Notes: a model not told the origin generated them from the letters alone. A stretch of DNA of 64,000 bases from Cellulosimicrobium sp. ES-005 (GCF_040448685.1 NZ_CP159290.1:1426001-1490000), one strand, 5' to 3'; shown: positions 52,151 through 62,313, numbered from the stretch's first letter. Program-made: numbers and translations.

Positions 52151-52255
52151 GACCACGGCTCTACCTCGCCGGACCACGGCTCTACCTCGCCGGACCACGG
52201 CTCTACCTCGCCGGACCATGGCTCTACCTCGTCCGACCACGGTTCTACCTCGGGC
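52151..52255. repeat. Tandem array of five 21-bp units
   Basis: Five contiguous units begin at 52151, 52172, 52193, 52214 and 52235, each starting GACCACGG or a variant and containing CTCTACCTCG. The first three are identical; the last two have substitutions (GACCATGG, GGTTCTACC). Reverse-complemented, the unit aligns over its whole 21-bp length with the array at 39223-39411. It lies between holA and the terminator shared with rpsT. Confidence 0.95.
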
Positions 52256-52280
52256 GGCGTGGGTGCTCTCCCGTCGCACG

Positions 52281-52322
52281 CACGGAGGGGCGCCGACCCG
52301 TGCGGGTCGGCGCCCCTCCGTG
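52281..52322. terminator. Strong bidirectional terminator (holA / rpsT)
   Basis: CACGGAGGGGCGCCGACCCG (52281-52300) pairs perfectly with 52303-52322, leaving only TG between (effective loop a few nt larger). It is a 20-bp GC-rich stem between two convergent genes. Confidence 0.9.
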
Positions 52323-52383
52323 GGAAGCCTGTGCGGCCGTCGTGACGTTCAGCGTGTCACGCCGACGCGGGCGAACCGTGCGC

Positions 52384-52644
52384 TCAGAGAGCGTTGACGG
52401 CCTTCGCGATGGCCGACTTGCGGTTCGCGGCCTGGTTCGCGTGGATGACGCCCTTCGAGACGGCCTTGTCGAGCTTGCGCGACGCGGCCTGGAGCGCGGT
52501 GCTCGCCGCCTCCTTGTCGCCCGCGGCGACGGCCTCGCGCACGCGGCGCACGTACGTCTTGAGCTCGGACTTGACCGCCTTGTTGCGCAGGCGAGCCTTC
52601 TCGTTCGTGCGGATGCGCTTGATCTGGGACTTGATGTTTGCCAC
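52384..52644 (-). CDS. rpsT: 30S ribosomal protein S20
   Basis: An 86-residue basic ribosomal protein: [20 protein letters not shown], and the C-terminal [19 protein letters not shown] are diagnostic of S20, which binds 16S rRNA near the 5' domain during 30S assembly. The start is GTG at 52644 (52642-52644 on the minus strand). The upstream 245 bp, between it and the PemK gene, holds its promoter; no other gene is seen there. S20 is often autoregulated at its leader; no specific structure is evident. Confidence 0.98.
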   Translation of the reverse strand: MANIKSQIKRIRTNEKARLRNKAVKSELKTYVRRVREAVAAGDKEAASTALQAASRKLDKAVSKGVIHANQAANRKSAIAKAVNAL

Positions 52645-52889
52645 GTGTGGACTCTCTGGTTCTGTTCGCCGGAGCGAGCGGATAGGTCGTAGAGGGCGGC
52701 CCTAGCTCCGGGACTGGGGTGGGGAACCCGTGGAGAGGTGCTGGGGCTGTGCCCGCCGACCTGGGCGGACACGCGACCACCAAGACTACCAGCGGTCGTG
52801 GTCCGAACTCCAATCCGCAGGAGCTCCCACGGGACAGCGGCGCGACGTCGCCGCTCCGGGTCCCGGACGGACGCTCCCGCTCCGCGGGA

Positions 52890-53528
52890 TCAGCGGTGCT
52901 GCGAGATGCCCGCCACCACGCGGTCGAAGACGTCGCGCCCCACCACGGCGCCCTCTCGTCGGACGGCGGCCGGGTCGACGCGGAGCACGCGGTCGAGCCG
53001 GACCTCGCTGTCGCGCCCCTTCGCGTCCCAGGGGCCCGACCCGATGTCGAGCCAGTAACGGCCCCAGCGCGCCTCGTCGCGGGCGTCGCGCGAGTGGTCC
53101 TTGCTCGTGAGCATGACGCCCAGCAGCCAGGCGCCGTCCGACCCGACGAGCAGGACCGGCCGGTCCTTGCCCTGCGTGTGGTCCTCCTCGTAGGGCACCC
53201 AGGTCCAGACGATCTCCCCGGGGTCCGGGTCGCCGTCGAGCCGCGGCGCGTACTGCGCGCGCACCCGGCCCTCGTAGTCGCCGGGGTACCCGCCGACCGG
53301 TCCGTCGCCCGACCCGCCGCGCGCGGGCGTGCGGGGCCGGGTCGGGGACGACGGTCGCGGTCCCGGGCGCGGGGACGGGGTCCGCGCCGGCGACGGGCGC
53401 TCGCGTCCCGGCGCGCGCGTCGCGGCCGTTCCCGAGCCGCCCTGCGCACCCTGCGACGAGCGCGTGAGCCCGGAGACGACGGCGCGGGCCGCGTCGGTGA
53501 GAAGTCCCAGCCATCGGTTGCGTGCCAC
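52890..53528 (-). CDS. PemK/MazF-like toxin-family protein
   Basis: A 212-residue protein. The N-terminal 80-90 residues are low-complexity Arg/Pro/Ser/Thr ([18 protein letters not shown]), followed by a PemK-like domain (about 105-210) with [26 protein letters not shown], the usual opening motif of this fold (G-E-I-V-x-x...R-P-V-L-V). It ends [13 protein letters not shown]. Typical members are ribonuclease toxins, but this long actinobacterial version has no antitoxin gene beside it: the neighbours are rpsT and a DJ-1 family gene. A housekeeping or non-toxic role is possible. Confidence 0.82.
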   Translation of the reverse strand: MARNRWLGLLTDAARAVVSGLTRSSQGAQGGSGTAATRAPGRERPSPARTPSPRPGPRPSSPTRPRTPARGGSGDGPVGGYPGDYEGRVRAQYAPRLDGDPDPGEIVWTWVPYEEDHTQGKDRPVLLVGSDGAWLLGVMLTSKDHSRDARDEARWGRYWLDIGSGPWDAKGRDSEVRLDRVLRVDPAAVRREGAVVGRDVFDRVVAGISQHR

Positions 53529-53633
53529 GCGCGCACCCTACCGGGCGGGCGGTGTCGCGGTGGCCGCAGCGTGCGGACGGCGTCGGTCCCCGCCGCAGGT
53601 CTCGGCCGCGGGACCCGTCGAGCACCGGCCCGC

Positions 53634-54212
53634 TCAGCCGGCGAGGACGGCGTCCACCTCGCGCAGGAAGGCGTCGAGGTCGCCGGGATCGCGCGACGTG
53701 ACGAGCGTGTAGCCGTCGTCGTCGCGCACGACGGGGCGGTCCACCCAGGCGCCGCCCGCGTTGAGCACGTCGGTCTCGAGCGACGGGTAGCTCGTGAGGG
53801 TCTTGCCCTCGACCGCCGCGGCCTCGACGAGGGCCCAGGGCCCGTGGCAGATCGACGCGACGGGCTTGCCGGCGGTCGTGAACGCGCGCACGAGGCTCAC
53901 GGCGTCGTCCTGCAGGCGCAACGCGTCGGCGTTGATCGTGCCTCCGGGCACGAGCAGCAGGTCGTACTCGGCAGGGTCGGCGTCGGCGTGCGTGAGCGTC
54001 GGCGTGACGGTGCGGCCGGGGTCCTTGTCGCCGACCAGGGTCTGCACGTCGTCCGCGGACACCGCGGCGACGTCGACCTCCACCCCCTCGCCGCGCAGGT
54101 GCTCGAGCGGCACGACGAGCTCGTCCTGCTCGACGCCGTAGTTCGTCACGATCGCCAGCACGCGACGGCCGCGGGGACGGCCGGAGGTCCGGTGCGCGGT
54201 GTCCTGGGCCAT
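53634..54212 (-). CDS. DJ-1/PfpI-family protein
   Basis: A 192-residue single-domain type 1 glutamine amidotransferase-like protein. It has the DJ-1/PfpI landmarks: [40 protein letters not shown] and the nucleophile elbow [13 protein letters not shown] with Cys-His. The nearby conserved Glu in the N-terminal part gives the PfpI-type triad. Roles in this family include protease, glyoxalase-III/deglycase and stress chaperone. It is divergent from lepA. ATG 54212 is chosen. The function cannot be narrowed from sequence. Confidence 0.88.
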   Translation of the reverse strand: MAQDTAHRTSGRPRGRRVLAIVTNYGVEQDELVVPLEHLRGEGVEVDVAAVSADDVQTLVGDKDPGRTVTPTLTHADADPAEYDLLLVPGGTINADALRLQDDAVSLVRAFTTAGKPVASICHGPWALVEAAAVEGKTLTSYPSLETDVLNAGGAWVDRPVVRDDDGYTLVTSRDPGDLDAFLREVDAVLAG

Positions 54213-54416
54213 GAGCGCTCCTCTCGTCGCCGGTCGGCCCGGTGCGGCCGGCCGGTCCTCCACGCTAGGTCGGCTCGCCGCGCCCCGCAGGGCGGGCGGG
54301 TGCCCGACGCCGGACGTGGGACAATGGATGCTCCCGCCCGCCCGAGAGCGACCGTCGGCGCGCCGCCCCCGAGCGCGCGGCCCGACCCGCACGCCACTCC
54401 CAGGAGCGCACCCGCG

Positions 54417-56309
54417 TTGTCCCCGATCCCCAGCGCCCAGCTGAGCACCCGCATCCAGCCCGCGGCCACGCCGCCCGAGCTGATCCGGAACTTCTGCATC
54501 ATCGCCCACATCGACCACGGCAAGTCGACCCTGGCCGACCGCATGCTGCAGCTCACCGGTGTCGTCGAGCCGCGCGCCATGCGTGCCCAGTACCTCGACC
54601 GCATGGACATCGAGCGCGAGCGCGGCATCACGATCAAGTCGCAGGCCGTCCGCATGCCGTGGGCGGTCGTCGAGGACGGGGTCGAGACGCCGCACGCGCT
54701 GAACATGATCGACACCCCGGGCCACGTCGACTTCACGTACGAGGTCTCCCGTTCGCTCGCGGCGTGCGAGGGCGCGGTGCTGCTCGTCGACGCGGCGCAG
54801 GGCATCGAGGCGCAGACCCTCGCGAACCTGTACCTCGCGATGGAGAACGAGCTCGAGATCATCCCGGTGCTCAACAAGATCGACCTGCCGGCCGCGCAGC
54901 CCGAGAAGTACGCGGAGGAGCTCGCGAACCTCGTCGGCGGCGACCCGGACGACGTGCTCAAGGTCTCCGGCAAAACGGGCGCGGGCGTCGAGGCGCTCCT
55001 CGACCGGATCGTCGAGCGCGTGCCCGCCCCGGTGGGCGACGCCGACGCGCCGGCGCGCGCGATGATCTTCGACTCGGTCTACGACACCTACCGCGGCGTC
55101 GTGACGTACGTGCGCGTCGTCGACGGCAACCTCAACCCGCGCGAGCGCATCGTCATGATGTCGACGCGCGCGACGCACGAGCTGCTCGAGATCGGCGTCA
55201 TCTCGCCGGAGCCGATCGTCACGAAGGGTCTCGGCGTCGGGGAGGTCGGCTACCTCATCACGGGCGTGAAGGACGTGCGCCAGTCGAAGGTCGGCGACAC
55301 GGTGACGAACTCCGCGAAGCCCGCGGCGGAGGCGCTCGGCGGCTACTCCGACCCCAAGCCCATGGTCTTCTCGGGGCTGTACCCGATCGACGGCACCGAC
55401 TACCCGGTCCTGCGCGACGCGCTCGACAAGCTCAAGCTCAACGACGCCGCGCTCAACTACGAGCCGGAGACGTCGGTCGCGCTCGGCTTCGGCTTCCGCG
55501 TCGGGTTCCTCGGCCTGCTGCACCTGGAGATCGTGCGCGAGCGCCTCGAGCGCGAGTTCGACCTCGACCTCATCTCGACCGCGCCGAACGTCGTCTACGA
55601 CGTGACGCTCGAGGACGGGACGACCGTCAAGGTGACCAACCCGTCGGAGTTCCCCGGCGGCAAGATCAAGCAGGTCAGCGAGCCCGTCGTGCGGGCGACC
55701 ATCCTCGCGCCGAGCGAGTTCGTCGGCACGGTCATGGGTCTGTGCAACGACCGCCGCGGGCAGATGCTCGGCATGGACTACCTGTCCGAGGACCGCGTGG
55801 AGCTGCGCTTCACCCTGCCGCTCGCCGAGATCGTGTTCGACTTCTTCGACCAGCTCAAGTCCCGCACGCGCGGGTACGCGTCGCTCGACTACGAGCCGTC
55901 GGGCGACCAGGTCGCGGACCTCGTCAAGGTCGACATCCTGCTCCAGGGCGAGCAGGTGGACGCGTTCAGCGCGATCGTGCACAAGGACAAGGCGTACGAC
56001 TACGGCGTCATGATGACCGCCAAGCTCAAGGAGATCATCCCGCGCCAGCAGTTCGAGGTGCCGATCCAGGCGGCCGTCGGCGCGCGCGTCATCGCGCGCG
56101 AGACGGTGCGCGCGATGCGCAAGGACGTCCTCGCCAAGTGCTACGGCGGTGACATCAGCCGCAAGCGCAAGTTGCTCGAGAAGCAGAAGGAGGGCAAGAA
56201 GCGCATGAAGAACATCGGGTCCGTCGAGGTCCCGAAGGACGCCTTCATCGCCGCGCTCTCCTCCGACGCCGCGGGCGGCAAGGACGCCAAGGACAAGTCC
56301 AAGAAGTGA
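54417..56309 (+). CDS. lepA: Elongation factor 4 (LepA), ribosomal back-translocase GTPase
   Basis: A 630-residue translational GTPase. The G1 motif is AHIDHGKST (30-38), switch and G3 motifs are GITIKSQ and DTPGHVDF, G4 is NKID, and the LepA C-terminal domain includes FMVGFRV-like [16 protein letters not shown] and the tail [14 protein letters not shown]. It acts on stalled ribosomes and assembly of the small subunit. TTG 54417 has AGGAG 10 nt upstream and gives the expected N-terminus ([16 protein letters not shown]), so it is preferred. An in-frame ATG at 54324 would add 31 residues and also remains possible. It overlaps hemW by 4 bp. Confidence 0.95.
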   Translation: MSPIPSAQLSTRIQPAATPPELIRNFCIIAHIDHGKSTLADRMLQLTGVVEPRAMRAQYLDRMDIERERGITIKSQAVRMPWAVVEDGVETPHALNMIDTPGHVDFTYEVSRSLAACEGAVLLVDAAQGIEAQTLANLYLAMENELEIIPVLNKIDLPAAQPEKYAEELANLVGGDPDDVLKVSGKTGAGVEALLDRIVERVPAPVGDADAPARAMIFDSVYDTYRGVVTYVRVVDGNLNPRERIVMMSTRATHELLEIGVISPEPIVTKGLGVGEVGYLITGVKDVRQSKVGDTVTNSAKPAAEALGGYSDPKPMVFSGLYPIDGTDYPVLRDALDKLKLNDAALNYEPETSVALGFGFRVGFLGLLHLEIVRERLEREFDLDLISTAPNVVYDVTLEDGTTVKVTNPSEFPGGKIKQVSEPVVRATILAPSEFVGTVMGLCNDRRGQMLGMDYLSEDRVELRFTLPLAEIVFDFFDQLKSRTRGYASLDYEPSGDQVADLVKVDILLQGEQVDAFSAIVHKDKAYDYGVMMTAKLKEIIPRQQFEVPIQAAVGARVIARETVRAMRKDVLAKCYGGDISRKRKLLEKQKEGKKRMKNIGSVEVPKDAFIAALSSDAAGGKDAKDKSKK

Positions 56310-57643
56310 GCCCGGCCCTGCCCGACGGCGAGCCGGTCCCGCCCGACGGCTCGCTCCCCGCGTGGGTCGCGCCGGGCGGGAGCGGGTCCGTCGCGGGGGT
56401 GCCCCGCCCGACGGCGCCGCGCGGGTTCGGCGTCTACCTGCACGTCCCGTTCTGCTCGGTGCGGTGCGGGTACTGCGACTTCAACACCTACACGGCGTCC
56501 GAGCTCGGCGGCGGCGCGAGCCAGGCGTCCTACGCGAGCACGGCGCTCCTCGAGATCGACCTCGCGGCGCGCGTCCTGCGCGACGCCGGCCTGCCCGAGC
56601 GGCCGGTGTCGACCGTGTTCGTCGGCGGCGGCACGCCCACGCTGCTGCCCGCCGGCGACCTCGCGCGCCTGCTCCACGGCGTGCGGGACGCGTGGGGCCT
56701 CGCACCCGACGCCGAGGTGACGACCGAGGCCAACCCGGACTCCGTGACGCCGGAGTCGCTCGCCGAGCTCGCGGCCGCGGGGTTCACGCGCGTCTCGTTC
56801 GGCATGCAGTCCGCCGTCCCGCACGTGCTCGCGACGCTCGAGCGCACGCACGACCCGCGCCGCATCCCGGACGTCGTGCGCTGGGCGCGCGACGCGGGCC
56901 TCCAGGTCTCGCTCGACCTCATCTACGGCACGCCGGGCGAGAGCCTCGACGACTGGCGGGCGAGCCTCGAGGCCGCGCTCGCGACCGGCGTCGACCACGT
57001 GTCCGCGTACGCGCTCGTCGTCGAGGCGGGGACGAAGATGGCCGCCCAGGTGCGGCGCGGGGAGGTCGCGCTCCCGAGCGAGGACGACCAGGCCACGAAG
57101 TACGAGCTCGCCGACGAGCTGCTTACCGCCGCCGGGCTGACCTGGTACGAGGTGAGCAACTGGGCCCGCACCGACGACGACCGCTGCCGCCACAATCTCG
57201 CGTACTGGCGGGGCGACGACTGGTGGGGAATCGGGCCCGGCGCGCACTCGTACGTCGCGGCGCCGGGGGCGCTCGGCGCGGAGCCGACGTCCGTGACCGA
57301 CGACACGGGCGCGTCGGTCCAGGAGCCGCGGGTCGGCGTGCGATGGTGGAACGTGAAGCACCCGCGCCGGTACGCGGCGCTGCTCGAGGCGGGCACCAGC
57401 CCCGCGGCCGGGCGTGAGCTCCTCACGCGGGACGAGGGACGGCTCGAGCAGGCCATGCTCGGCGTGCGGCTGCACGAGGGTCTCGACCTCGCGGTCCTTT
57501 CCCCGGCCGGACGGCGCGCCGTCGCCGGGCTCGTCGCGAACGGGCTGCTCGACGGCCGCGCGGCCGTGGCCGGTCGCGGAGTGCTCACCCTGCGGGGGCG
57601 GTTGCTGGCGGACACGGTGGTACGGGAGATCACGGACGAGTGA
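56306..57643 (+). CDS. hemW: HemW-like radical SAM protein
   Basis: A 445-residue radical SAM protein of the HemN/HemW branch. The iron-sulfur site is C50-x3-C54-x2-C57 within [17 protein letters not shown], followed by [19 protein letters not shown] and [20 protein letters not shown]. It lacks the HemN-specific N-terminal extension and is short for coproporphyrinogen oxidase, so a heme-chaperone role (HemW) is more likely. The GTG start overlaps lepA (GTGA), the common lepA-hemW arrangement. The 3' end overlaps the next gene by 4 bp. Confidence 0.93.
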   Translation: MSPALPDGEPVPPDGSLPAWVAPGGSGSVAGVPRPTAPRGFGVYLHVPFCSVRCGYCDFNTYTASELGGGASQASYASTALLEIDLAARVLRDAGLPERPVSTVFVGGGTPTLLPAGDLARLLHGVRDAWGLAPDAEVTTEANPDSVTPESLAELAAAGFTRVSFGMQSAVPHVLATLERTHDPRRIPDVVRWARDAGLQVSLDLIYGTPGESLDDWRASLEAALATGVDHVSAYALVVEAGTKMAAQVRRGEVALPSEDDQATKYELADELLTAAGLTWYEVSNWARTDDDRCRHNLAYWRGDDWWGIGPGAHSYVAAPGALGAEPTSVTDDTGASVQEPRVGVRWWNVKHPRRYAALLEAGTSPAAGRELLTRDEGRLEQAMLGVRLHEGLDLAVLSPAGRRAVAGLVANGLLDGRAAVAGRGVLTLRGRLLADTVVREITDE

Positions 57644-59754
57644 CGACGACCGACGAGGCACCTCGACCCGGGACGACCCCTGCGGGGGCCGGTCGCCCGA
57701 CGCTCGAGGAGCCTCGCGTCGTCGGGCACGTGCGGGCGCCCGGCGCCGCCCGACGGCCGGGCCGCCCGACCGTGCGCTACCGCCGGATGCCCGGGCTGGA
57801 CGGGCTGCGGGCGCTGGCCGTCCTCGTGGTCGTCGCGTTCCACCTCGCCCCGGCGACGTTCCCCGGCGGGTACGTCGGGGTCGACGTCTTCTTCGTGCTC
57901 TCGGGCTTCCTCATCACGACGCTCCTCGTGCGCGAGCACCGCGACCGGCACCACGTGGGGCTGCGCTCCTTCTGGGCGCGGCGCGCCCGCCGCCTGCTCC
58001 CTGCGCTCGGGCTGGTCGTGGCGGTGTGCACGGCGGCCGCGGCCGTCGTCGGGGGTGACGTCCTCGTCGGCATCGGCCCCCAGCTCCTCGGCGCCGCGAC
58101 GTTCACGAGCAACTGGGTCGACGTCGCGAGCGGGGCCACCTACTCGGGTGCGCTGCTCCCGCACCTCTTCGGCAACCTGTGGTCGCTCGCGGTCGAGGAG
58201 CAGTTCTACCTCCTGTGGCCGCTCGTCGTCGTGCTCCTGTGCGTCGTGCGGCCCCTGCGCCGCCGGGCGCCGTGGATCGTCGCCGGGCTGGGGCTCGTGT
58301 CCGCGGCCCTCATGGCGCTGCTGTACGCGCCCGGCTCCGACCCGACGCGCGTCTACGTCGGCACCGACACCCACCTCTTCGCGCTCATGGCCGGGGCTGC
58401 GCTCGCGTTCTGGCACGTGCGCCCGGTCCAGCGGCCCGACGTCGAACCCCGGGCCGGCGCCGACGCGTCCGCCCTCCTGCCGGGCGGGCCGCGCGTGCGC
58501 ACGCCGCGCGGCCGGGTCGCCGTCCTCGGCGCCGGGGCGGTCGGCGCCGTCGTCCTCGTCGTCGCCGTCGCGACGATGCGCTGGGACGGCGAGCTCGCCT
58601 ATCGCGGCGGGCTACTCGTGTGCGCGGTCGCGGCGACCGCGGTGCTCAACGCCGTCGTGTGCCTGCCCGGCATCGGCGCGCAGCTCGACCGCGGTCCGCT
58701 CGGCTGGGTCGGACGGCGGTCGTACGGGCTCTACCTGTGGCACTGGCCCGTGCTCGTGCTCGCCGCGGCCGCGCTCGGGACCGTGGTGGGTCCCGTGACC
58801 CCGGGTGCCGTGCACCCGCTCGTCGTCGTCGTGACCCTCGCCGTGACGACCGTCGCGGCGGCGCTGTCCTTCCGGTACGTCGAGCGTCCCGTGCTGCGGC
58901 GCGGGCTGCGCGGCGCGGCGCGCGACCTCGCCCGCCGCCTCCAGCCGACGCCGGGCGAGGCGGGGCCGCGCGTCCTCACCCGCCGCGGCTGGGCGCTGGC
59001 GGCGTCGTGCGCGCTCGTCGTCGGCCTCTCCGCGGCCGGGGTCGTCAACGCGCCCGCCACGACGAGCGTGGAGCAGCAGATCGCGGCGGGGGAGCAGGTC
59101 GCGCGGGCGACGCAGGCGGCACCGCGCGCCGCGGCGCCCGCGGCCGGCCCGGAGGTGTCGCCCCCGGCAGCGGGTCCCGACCCGGGCCCGGCCGACGCGC
59201 CCGCACCGGGACCCGAGGCGGCACCCGCCGAGGCCGCGGCGGCCCCGGTCGCGGCACCGACCGGCGACCAGGTGACCGTCGTGGGGGACTCGGTGACGCT
59301 CGCGAGCGCGCCCGCGCTCGCTGCGGCCCTCCCGGGCACGTACGTCGACGGCGCGGTCTCGCGCCAGGTCAAGGACGGGCCGGCGGCGCTCGCCGCCGCG
59401 CGCGACGCGGGCGCGCTGCGGCCCTACGTCGTCGTCTCCCTCGGGACGAACAGCACCGCGAGCGCCGCGGCGATGGACGAGCTGCTCGCGGCGGTCGGTC
59501 CCGGCCACCGCGTCGTGCTCGTCACCGGGTACGCCGACCGGCCGTGGGTACCGGGCACCAACGCCGAGATCGTCGCCGCGGCGGGACGGCACCCCGGTGT
59601 GGTCGTCGCGGACTGGTCGGCAGCGGTGGCCGCGGACCCGACCGTGCTCGGTCCGGACGGCGTGCATCCCACGGACGCCGGAGCGACGGCGTACACGGCG
59701 GTCGTCGTCGACGGCCTGACCCGTGCGGCGGCGCTGGGCTCCACGACGAGCTGA
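57640..59754 (+). CDS. Acyltransferase 3 / SGNH-fused membrane acetyltransferase
   Basis: A 704-residue OafA/YrhL-like protein. The acyltransferase domain (about residues 45-430) has ten hydrophobic segments, with GLDGLRALAVLVVVAFHLAP and GGYVGVDVFFVLSGFLIT near its start. A Pro/Ala linker (about 500-545) leads to an extracytoplasmic SGNH domain with GDS (549-551), SLGTN and D673-x-x-H676 in PDGVHPTDAG. The AT3-SGNH architecture O-acetylates cell-wall polysaccharide or other surface sugars. GTG 57640 overlaps hemW (GTGA). The target polymer is unknown. Confidence 0.9.
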   Translation: MTTTDEAPRPGTTPAGAGRPTLEEPRVVGHVRAPGAARRPGRPTVRYRRMPGLDGLRALAVLVVVAFHLAPATFPGGYVGVDVFFVLSGFLITTLLVREHRDRHHVGLRSFWARRARRLLPALGLVVAVCTAAAAVVGGDVLVGIGPQLLGAATFTSNWVDVASGATYSGALLPHLFGNLWSLAVEEQFYLLWPLVVVLLCVVRPLRRRAPWIVAGLGLVSAALMALLYAPGSDPTRVYVGTDTHLFALMAGAALAFWHVRPVQRPDVEPRAGADASALLPGGPRVRTPRGRVAVLGAGAVGAVVLVVAVATMRWDGELAYRGGLLVCAVAATAVLNAVVCLPGIGAQLDRGPLGWVGRRSYGLYLWHWPVLVLAAAALGTVVGPVTPGAVHPLVVVVTLAVTTVAAALSFRYVERPVLRRGLRGAARDLARRLQPTPGEAGPRVLTRRGWALAASCALVVGLSAAGVVNAPATTSVEQQIAAGEQVARATQAAPRAAAPAAGPEVSPPAAGPDPGPADAPAPGPEAAPAEAAAAPVAAPTGDQVTVVGDSVTLASAPALAAALPGTYVDGAVSRQVKDGPAALAAARDAGALRPYVVVSLGTNSTASAAAMDELLAAVGPGHRVVLVTGYADRPWVPGTNAEIVAAAGRHPGVVVADWSAAVAADPTVLGPDGVHPTDAGATAYTAVVVDGLTRAAALGSTTS

Positions 59755-59917
59755 CCCTCCGCGGCGTCGTTCCGGTCCGCCCGGCGTTTCCCCTCGCGCC
59801 GCCGTCGGAATCCCGACAGGCTGGAGGGCGACAGCGAAATGTGCGACCGACACACGACGTCCACATCCGGTGCGTGGCCCGGTTCCCCCGCGGCCCGTCG
59901 ACCGACCGAGGAGACCC

Positions 59918-61018
59918 ATGAGCGACAGCACCGCCGGCGGCCCGCCGCGCGACGAGAACGAGCCGCAGCTCCCGTCGGACGCCCCGGCGCCCGAGAACCC
60001 GTACGCGGCGGCCGAGCCGCCGGTCCCGCCCCAGGGGCCCGTCGCGCAGGAGCCGCCTGCACCCCAGGCCCCGCCCGTCCCGCAGACGCCGCACGCACCG
60101 GCGCAGCCCGCGTCGCCGCCCCCGGCCTCGCCCTCCGGTGCTCCGCCCGCGGGCGCGTACCCGTCGCCGGCCGGGCCGCCGCCGGGACAGCCGTACGGTG
60201 CCCCGCCGGCCGGTGCGTACCCGCCCCCGGCGGGACCGCCGCCCGGGCAGCCGTACGGCCAGCAGCCGCCCGGGCAGCCGCCCTACGGCGGGCAGCCCGG
60301 GTACCCGCCGCCGGCGGCGCCGTACGGGCAGCCGGGGTACCCGGGTCAGCCGATCCAGGTCCAGGACGCGTTCTCCTACGGCTGGAGCAAGTTCACGCAG
60401 AACGCCGGGGTCATCCTCGGCGGCGTCCTCACGTACGTCGTCGTGCTCGCCGGCCTGTCGGTCGCGTTCTGGGCGCTCCTCGTCGGCACGGCGACGACCA
60501 CGATCGACCCGCAGACGGGCGAGATCAGCACGGCGGGCGGGTTCGCTTTCGGGTTCGGGACGTTCCTGTTCGTCGCGATCCTCGTCGTGCTCGGGTTCCT
60601 CGTCCAGGCCGCGGTGGTCAACGTGTCGCTCCTGGTCACCCGCGGGAAGAAGCTCGAGTACGCGGACTTCTTCCGGTACCCGAACCTCGGCACGGTGATC
60701 CTCGTGGCGCTGCTGATCGGTCTCGCCACGGGCGTGCTCGCGATCACGATCGTCGGACCGCTCGTCTTCGTGTTCTTCGCCCAGTTCACGCTGTTCTACG
60801 TCATCGACAAGAAGCTCGGCGTCTTCGACGCGTTCAAGGCGAGCTTCACCGTCGTGAGCAAGAACCTCGGCACGGTCGTGCTGCTGTTCCTGGGCGTGTA
60901 CCTGGCCGAGCTCGTCGGGACGCTCCTGTGCTACGTCGGCCTGCTCGTGGCGCTGCCCGTCGCCCAGATCGCGACGGCGTACGTGTACCGGCGGCTCAAC
61001 GGCGAGCAGCCCGTCTGA
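59918..61018 (+). CDS. Pro/Gly/Tyr-rich membrane protein, paralog 1
   Basis: A 366-residue protein. The first ~150 residues are a disordered Pro/Gly/Ala tail with repeated PPPGQPYG and PPAGAYP units; the rest (about 150-360) has six hydrophobic segments. Landmarks are FSYGWSKFTQNAGVILG, the loop RGKKLEYADFFRYPNLG and the near-C-terminal VFDAFKASFTVVSKNLG. It resembles actinobacterial integral-membrane proteins with the glycerophosphodiester-phosphodiesterase membrane domain, without catalytic part. The next gene is a paralog of identical length. Function is unknown. GAGGAG precedes ATG 59918. Confidence 0.82.
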   Translation: MSDSTAGGPPRDENEPQLPSDAPAPENPYAAAEPPVPPQGPVAQEPPAPQAPPVPQTPHAPAQPASPPPASPSGAPPAGAYPSPAGPPPGQPYGAPPAGAYPPPAGPPPGQPYGQQPPGQPPYGGQPGYPPPAAPYGQPGYPGQPIQVQDAFSYGWSKFTQNAGVILGGVLTYVVVLAGLSVAFWALLVGTATTTIDPQTGEISTAGGFAFGFGTFLFVAILVVLGFLVQAAVVNVSLLVTRGKKLEYADFFRYPNLGTVILVALLIGLATGVLAITIVGPLVFVFFAQFTLFYVIDKKLGVFDAFKASFTVVSKNLGTVVLLFLGVYLAELVGTLLCYVGLLVALPVAQIATAYVYRRLNGEQPV

Positions 61019-61134
61019 GGCGGAGGGTGGCACTGCTCCCCGCGCGCCCAGGCCCCTGAGCAGCCAGGATAGGACCGAGCACGTCGAGGACGCGTGCTGC
61101 CCGCAGCACGTGACGACGAGGAACGAGGTGCACG

Positions 61135-62235
61135 ATGACGGACCCCACGAACCCGGGCGGTCAGCCGCCCCGCGACGACGAGCCGACGCCGGCGGACGGC
61201 TCCGGCGCTCCGGAGCAGCCCACCCAGCCGCCGGCCGGTCCGAGCCCGGCGACGCCCGAGGGCGACGTCCCGCCCGCGTCGCCGTACGGCCCGGGCGGCG
61301 CGACGCCGCCGGACCCGTCCGCCCCGCCGTCAGGGCCGCCCGCGTACGGCGCGCCGCAGGACCCCGCCGCCCCGCCGTCGGGCCCGCCCGCCTACGGCGC
61401 GCCCGGGGCGTACGGCGCTCCCGCGGGCGCACCGGGCGACCCCGCGGCCCCGGGGCCGACCGCCCCGCCGCCGGGCGCGTACCCGCCCCCGTCCGGCGCC
61501 TACCCGCCGCCGCCCGGCTCGTACGCGGCCGCGGCCGGCGGCTACGGCGCCCAGCCCGGGTACACGGGGCCCGCCTTCGCGGTGGGCGAGGCGATCTCCT
61601 ACGGCTGGCGCAAGGTCACCTCGAACCTCGGGCCGTGGATCCTCGTCGCGCTGATCTTCCTCGCGGTGAACGTGGCGTGGAGCTGGATCACGGGCGGGTT
61701 CGACCAGTTCCAGGACCAGTACGACTTCAGCGACACGAACTTCGCCGCCGTCAGCGGCATCACGTTCACGAGCATCCTGCTCGGGATCGTGGGCACGGTC
61801 ATCGGCTACCTGATCACCGCGTTCTTCACGCGCGGCGCGCTCGACGAGGTGGACGGGCGCCGCCCGGACGTCGCGGCGTTCTTCCGCCTCGGCAACGTCG
61901 TCAACGTGCTGCTCGCGGCGCTGATCGTCGGCATCCTCACGGGCATCGGCTTCGTGCTGTGCATCCTGCCGGGCTTCGCGGTGCTGCTCTTCTCCGCGTT
62001 CGTCTACTACGTCGCGCTCGACCAGGGCGTCGACGCGATCACGGCGATCCGGACGAGCTTCTCGCTCGTCGCCAAGAACTTCGGCCAGGTGTTCCTGCTG
62101 CTGCTCGCGCTGTTCGGCATCAACATCCTCGGCGCGATCCCGTGCGGCCTCGGCCTGTTCGTCACGATCCCGCTGAGCTACGTGGCCGTGGGCTTCGCCT
62201 ACCGTCGCCTCACCGGGGGCGTGCCGGCCGCCTGA
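61135..62235 (+). CDS. Pro/Gly/Tyr-rich membrane protein, paralog 2
   Basis: A 366-residue protein with the same layout as its upstream neighbour: a disordered N-terminus with GPPAYGAP and PPPGAYPPP repeats (about 1-140) and six hydrophobic segments. The landmarks match: ISYGWRKVTSNLGPWIL, then a loop with DEVDGRRPDVAAFFRLGNV, and ITAIRTSFSLVAKNFGQVF. The matching F-S-L-V-A-K-N-x-G motif and equal length show tandem duplication, with strong divergence since. ATG 61135 has GAGGAACGAGG upstream. It is followed by a hairpin facing DUF3097. Confidence 0.82.
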   Translation: MTDPTNPGGQPPRDDEPTPADGSGAPEQPTQPPAGPSPATPEGDVPPASPYGPGGATPPDPSAPPSGPPAYGAPQDPAAPPSGPPAYGAPGAYGAPAGAPGDPAAPGPTAPPPGAYPPPSGAYPPPPGSYAAAAGGYGAQPGYTGPAFAVGEAISYGWRKVTSNLGPWILVALIFLAVNVAWSWITGGFDQFQDQYDFSDTNFAAVSGITFTSILLGIVGTVIGYLITAFFTRGALDEVDGRRPDVAAFFRLGNVVNVLLAALIVGILTGIGFVLCILPGFAVLLFSAFVYYVALDQGVDAITAIRTSFSLVAKNFGQVFLLLLALFGINILGAIPCGLGLFVTIPLSYVAVGFAYRRLTGGVPAA

Positions 62236-62258
62236 CGGCCGGTCGTCGTCGTTCACCA

Positions 62259-62289
62259 CGCCCCGGTGCCGCCCGTCGGTGCCGGGGCG
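62259..62289. terminator. Hairpin between paralog 2 and DUF3097
   Basis: CGCCCCGG (62259-62266) pairs with CCGGGGCG (62282-62289) across 15 nt, in a 78-bp gap between convergent genes. It is a probable bidirectional terminator of moderate strength. Confidence 0.55.
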
Positions 62290-62313
62290 CGGCGCGTCCG
62301 GACCGGGGCGAGG

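Noticed and set aside
52151-52255. Coding extension of holA into the repeat array
   Set aside because: holA stops at 52126, and the array lies outside any supported gene; its reading frames give only short repeat peptides.
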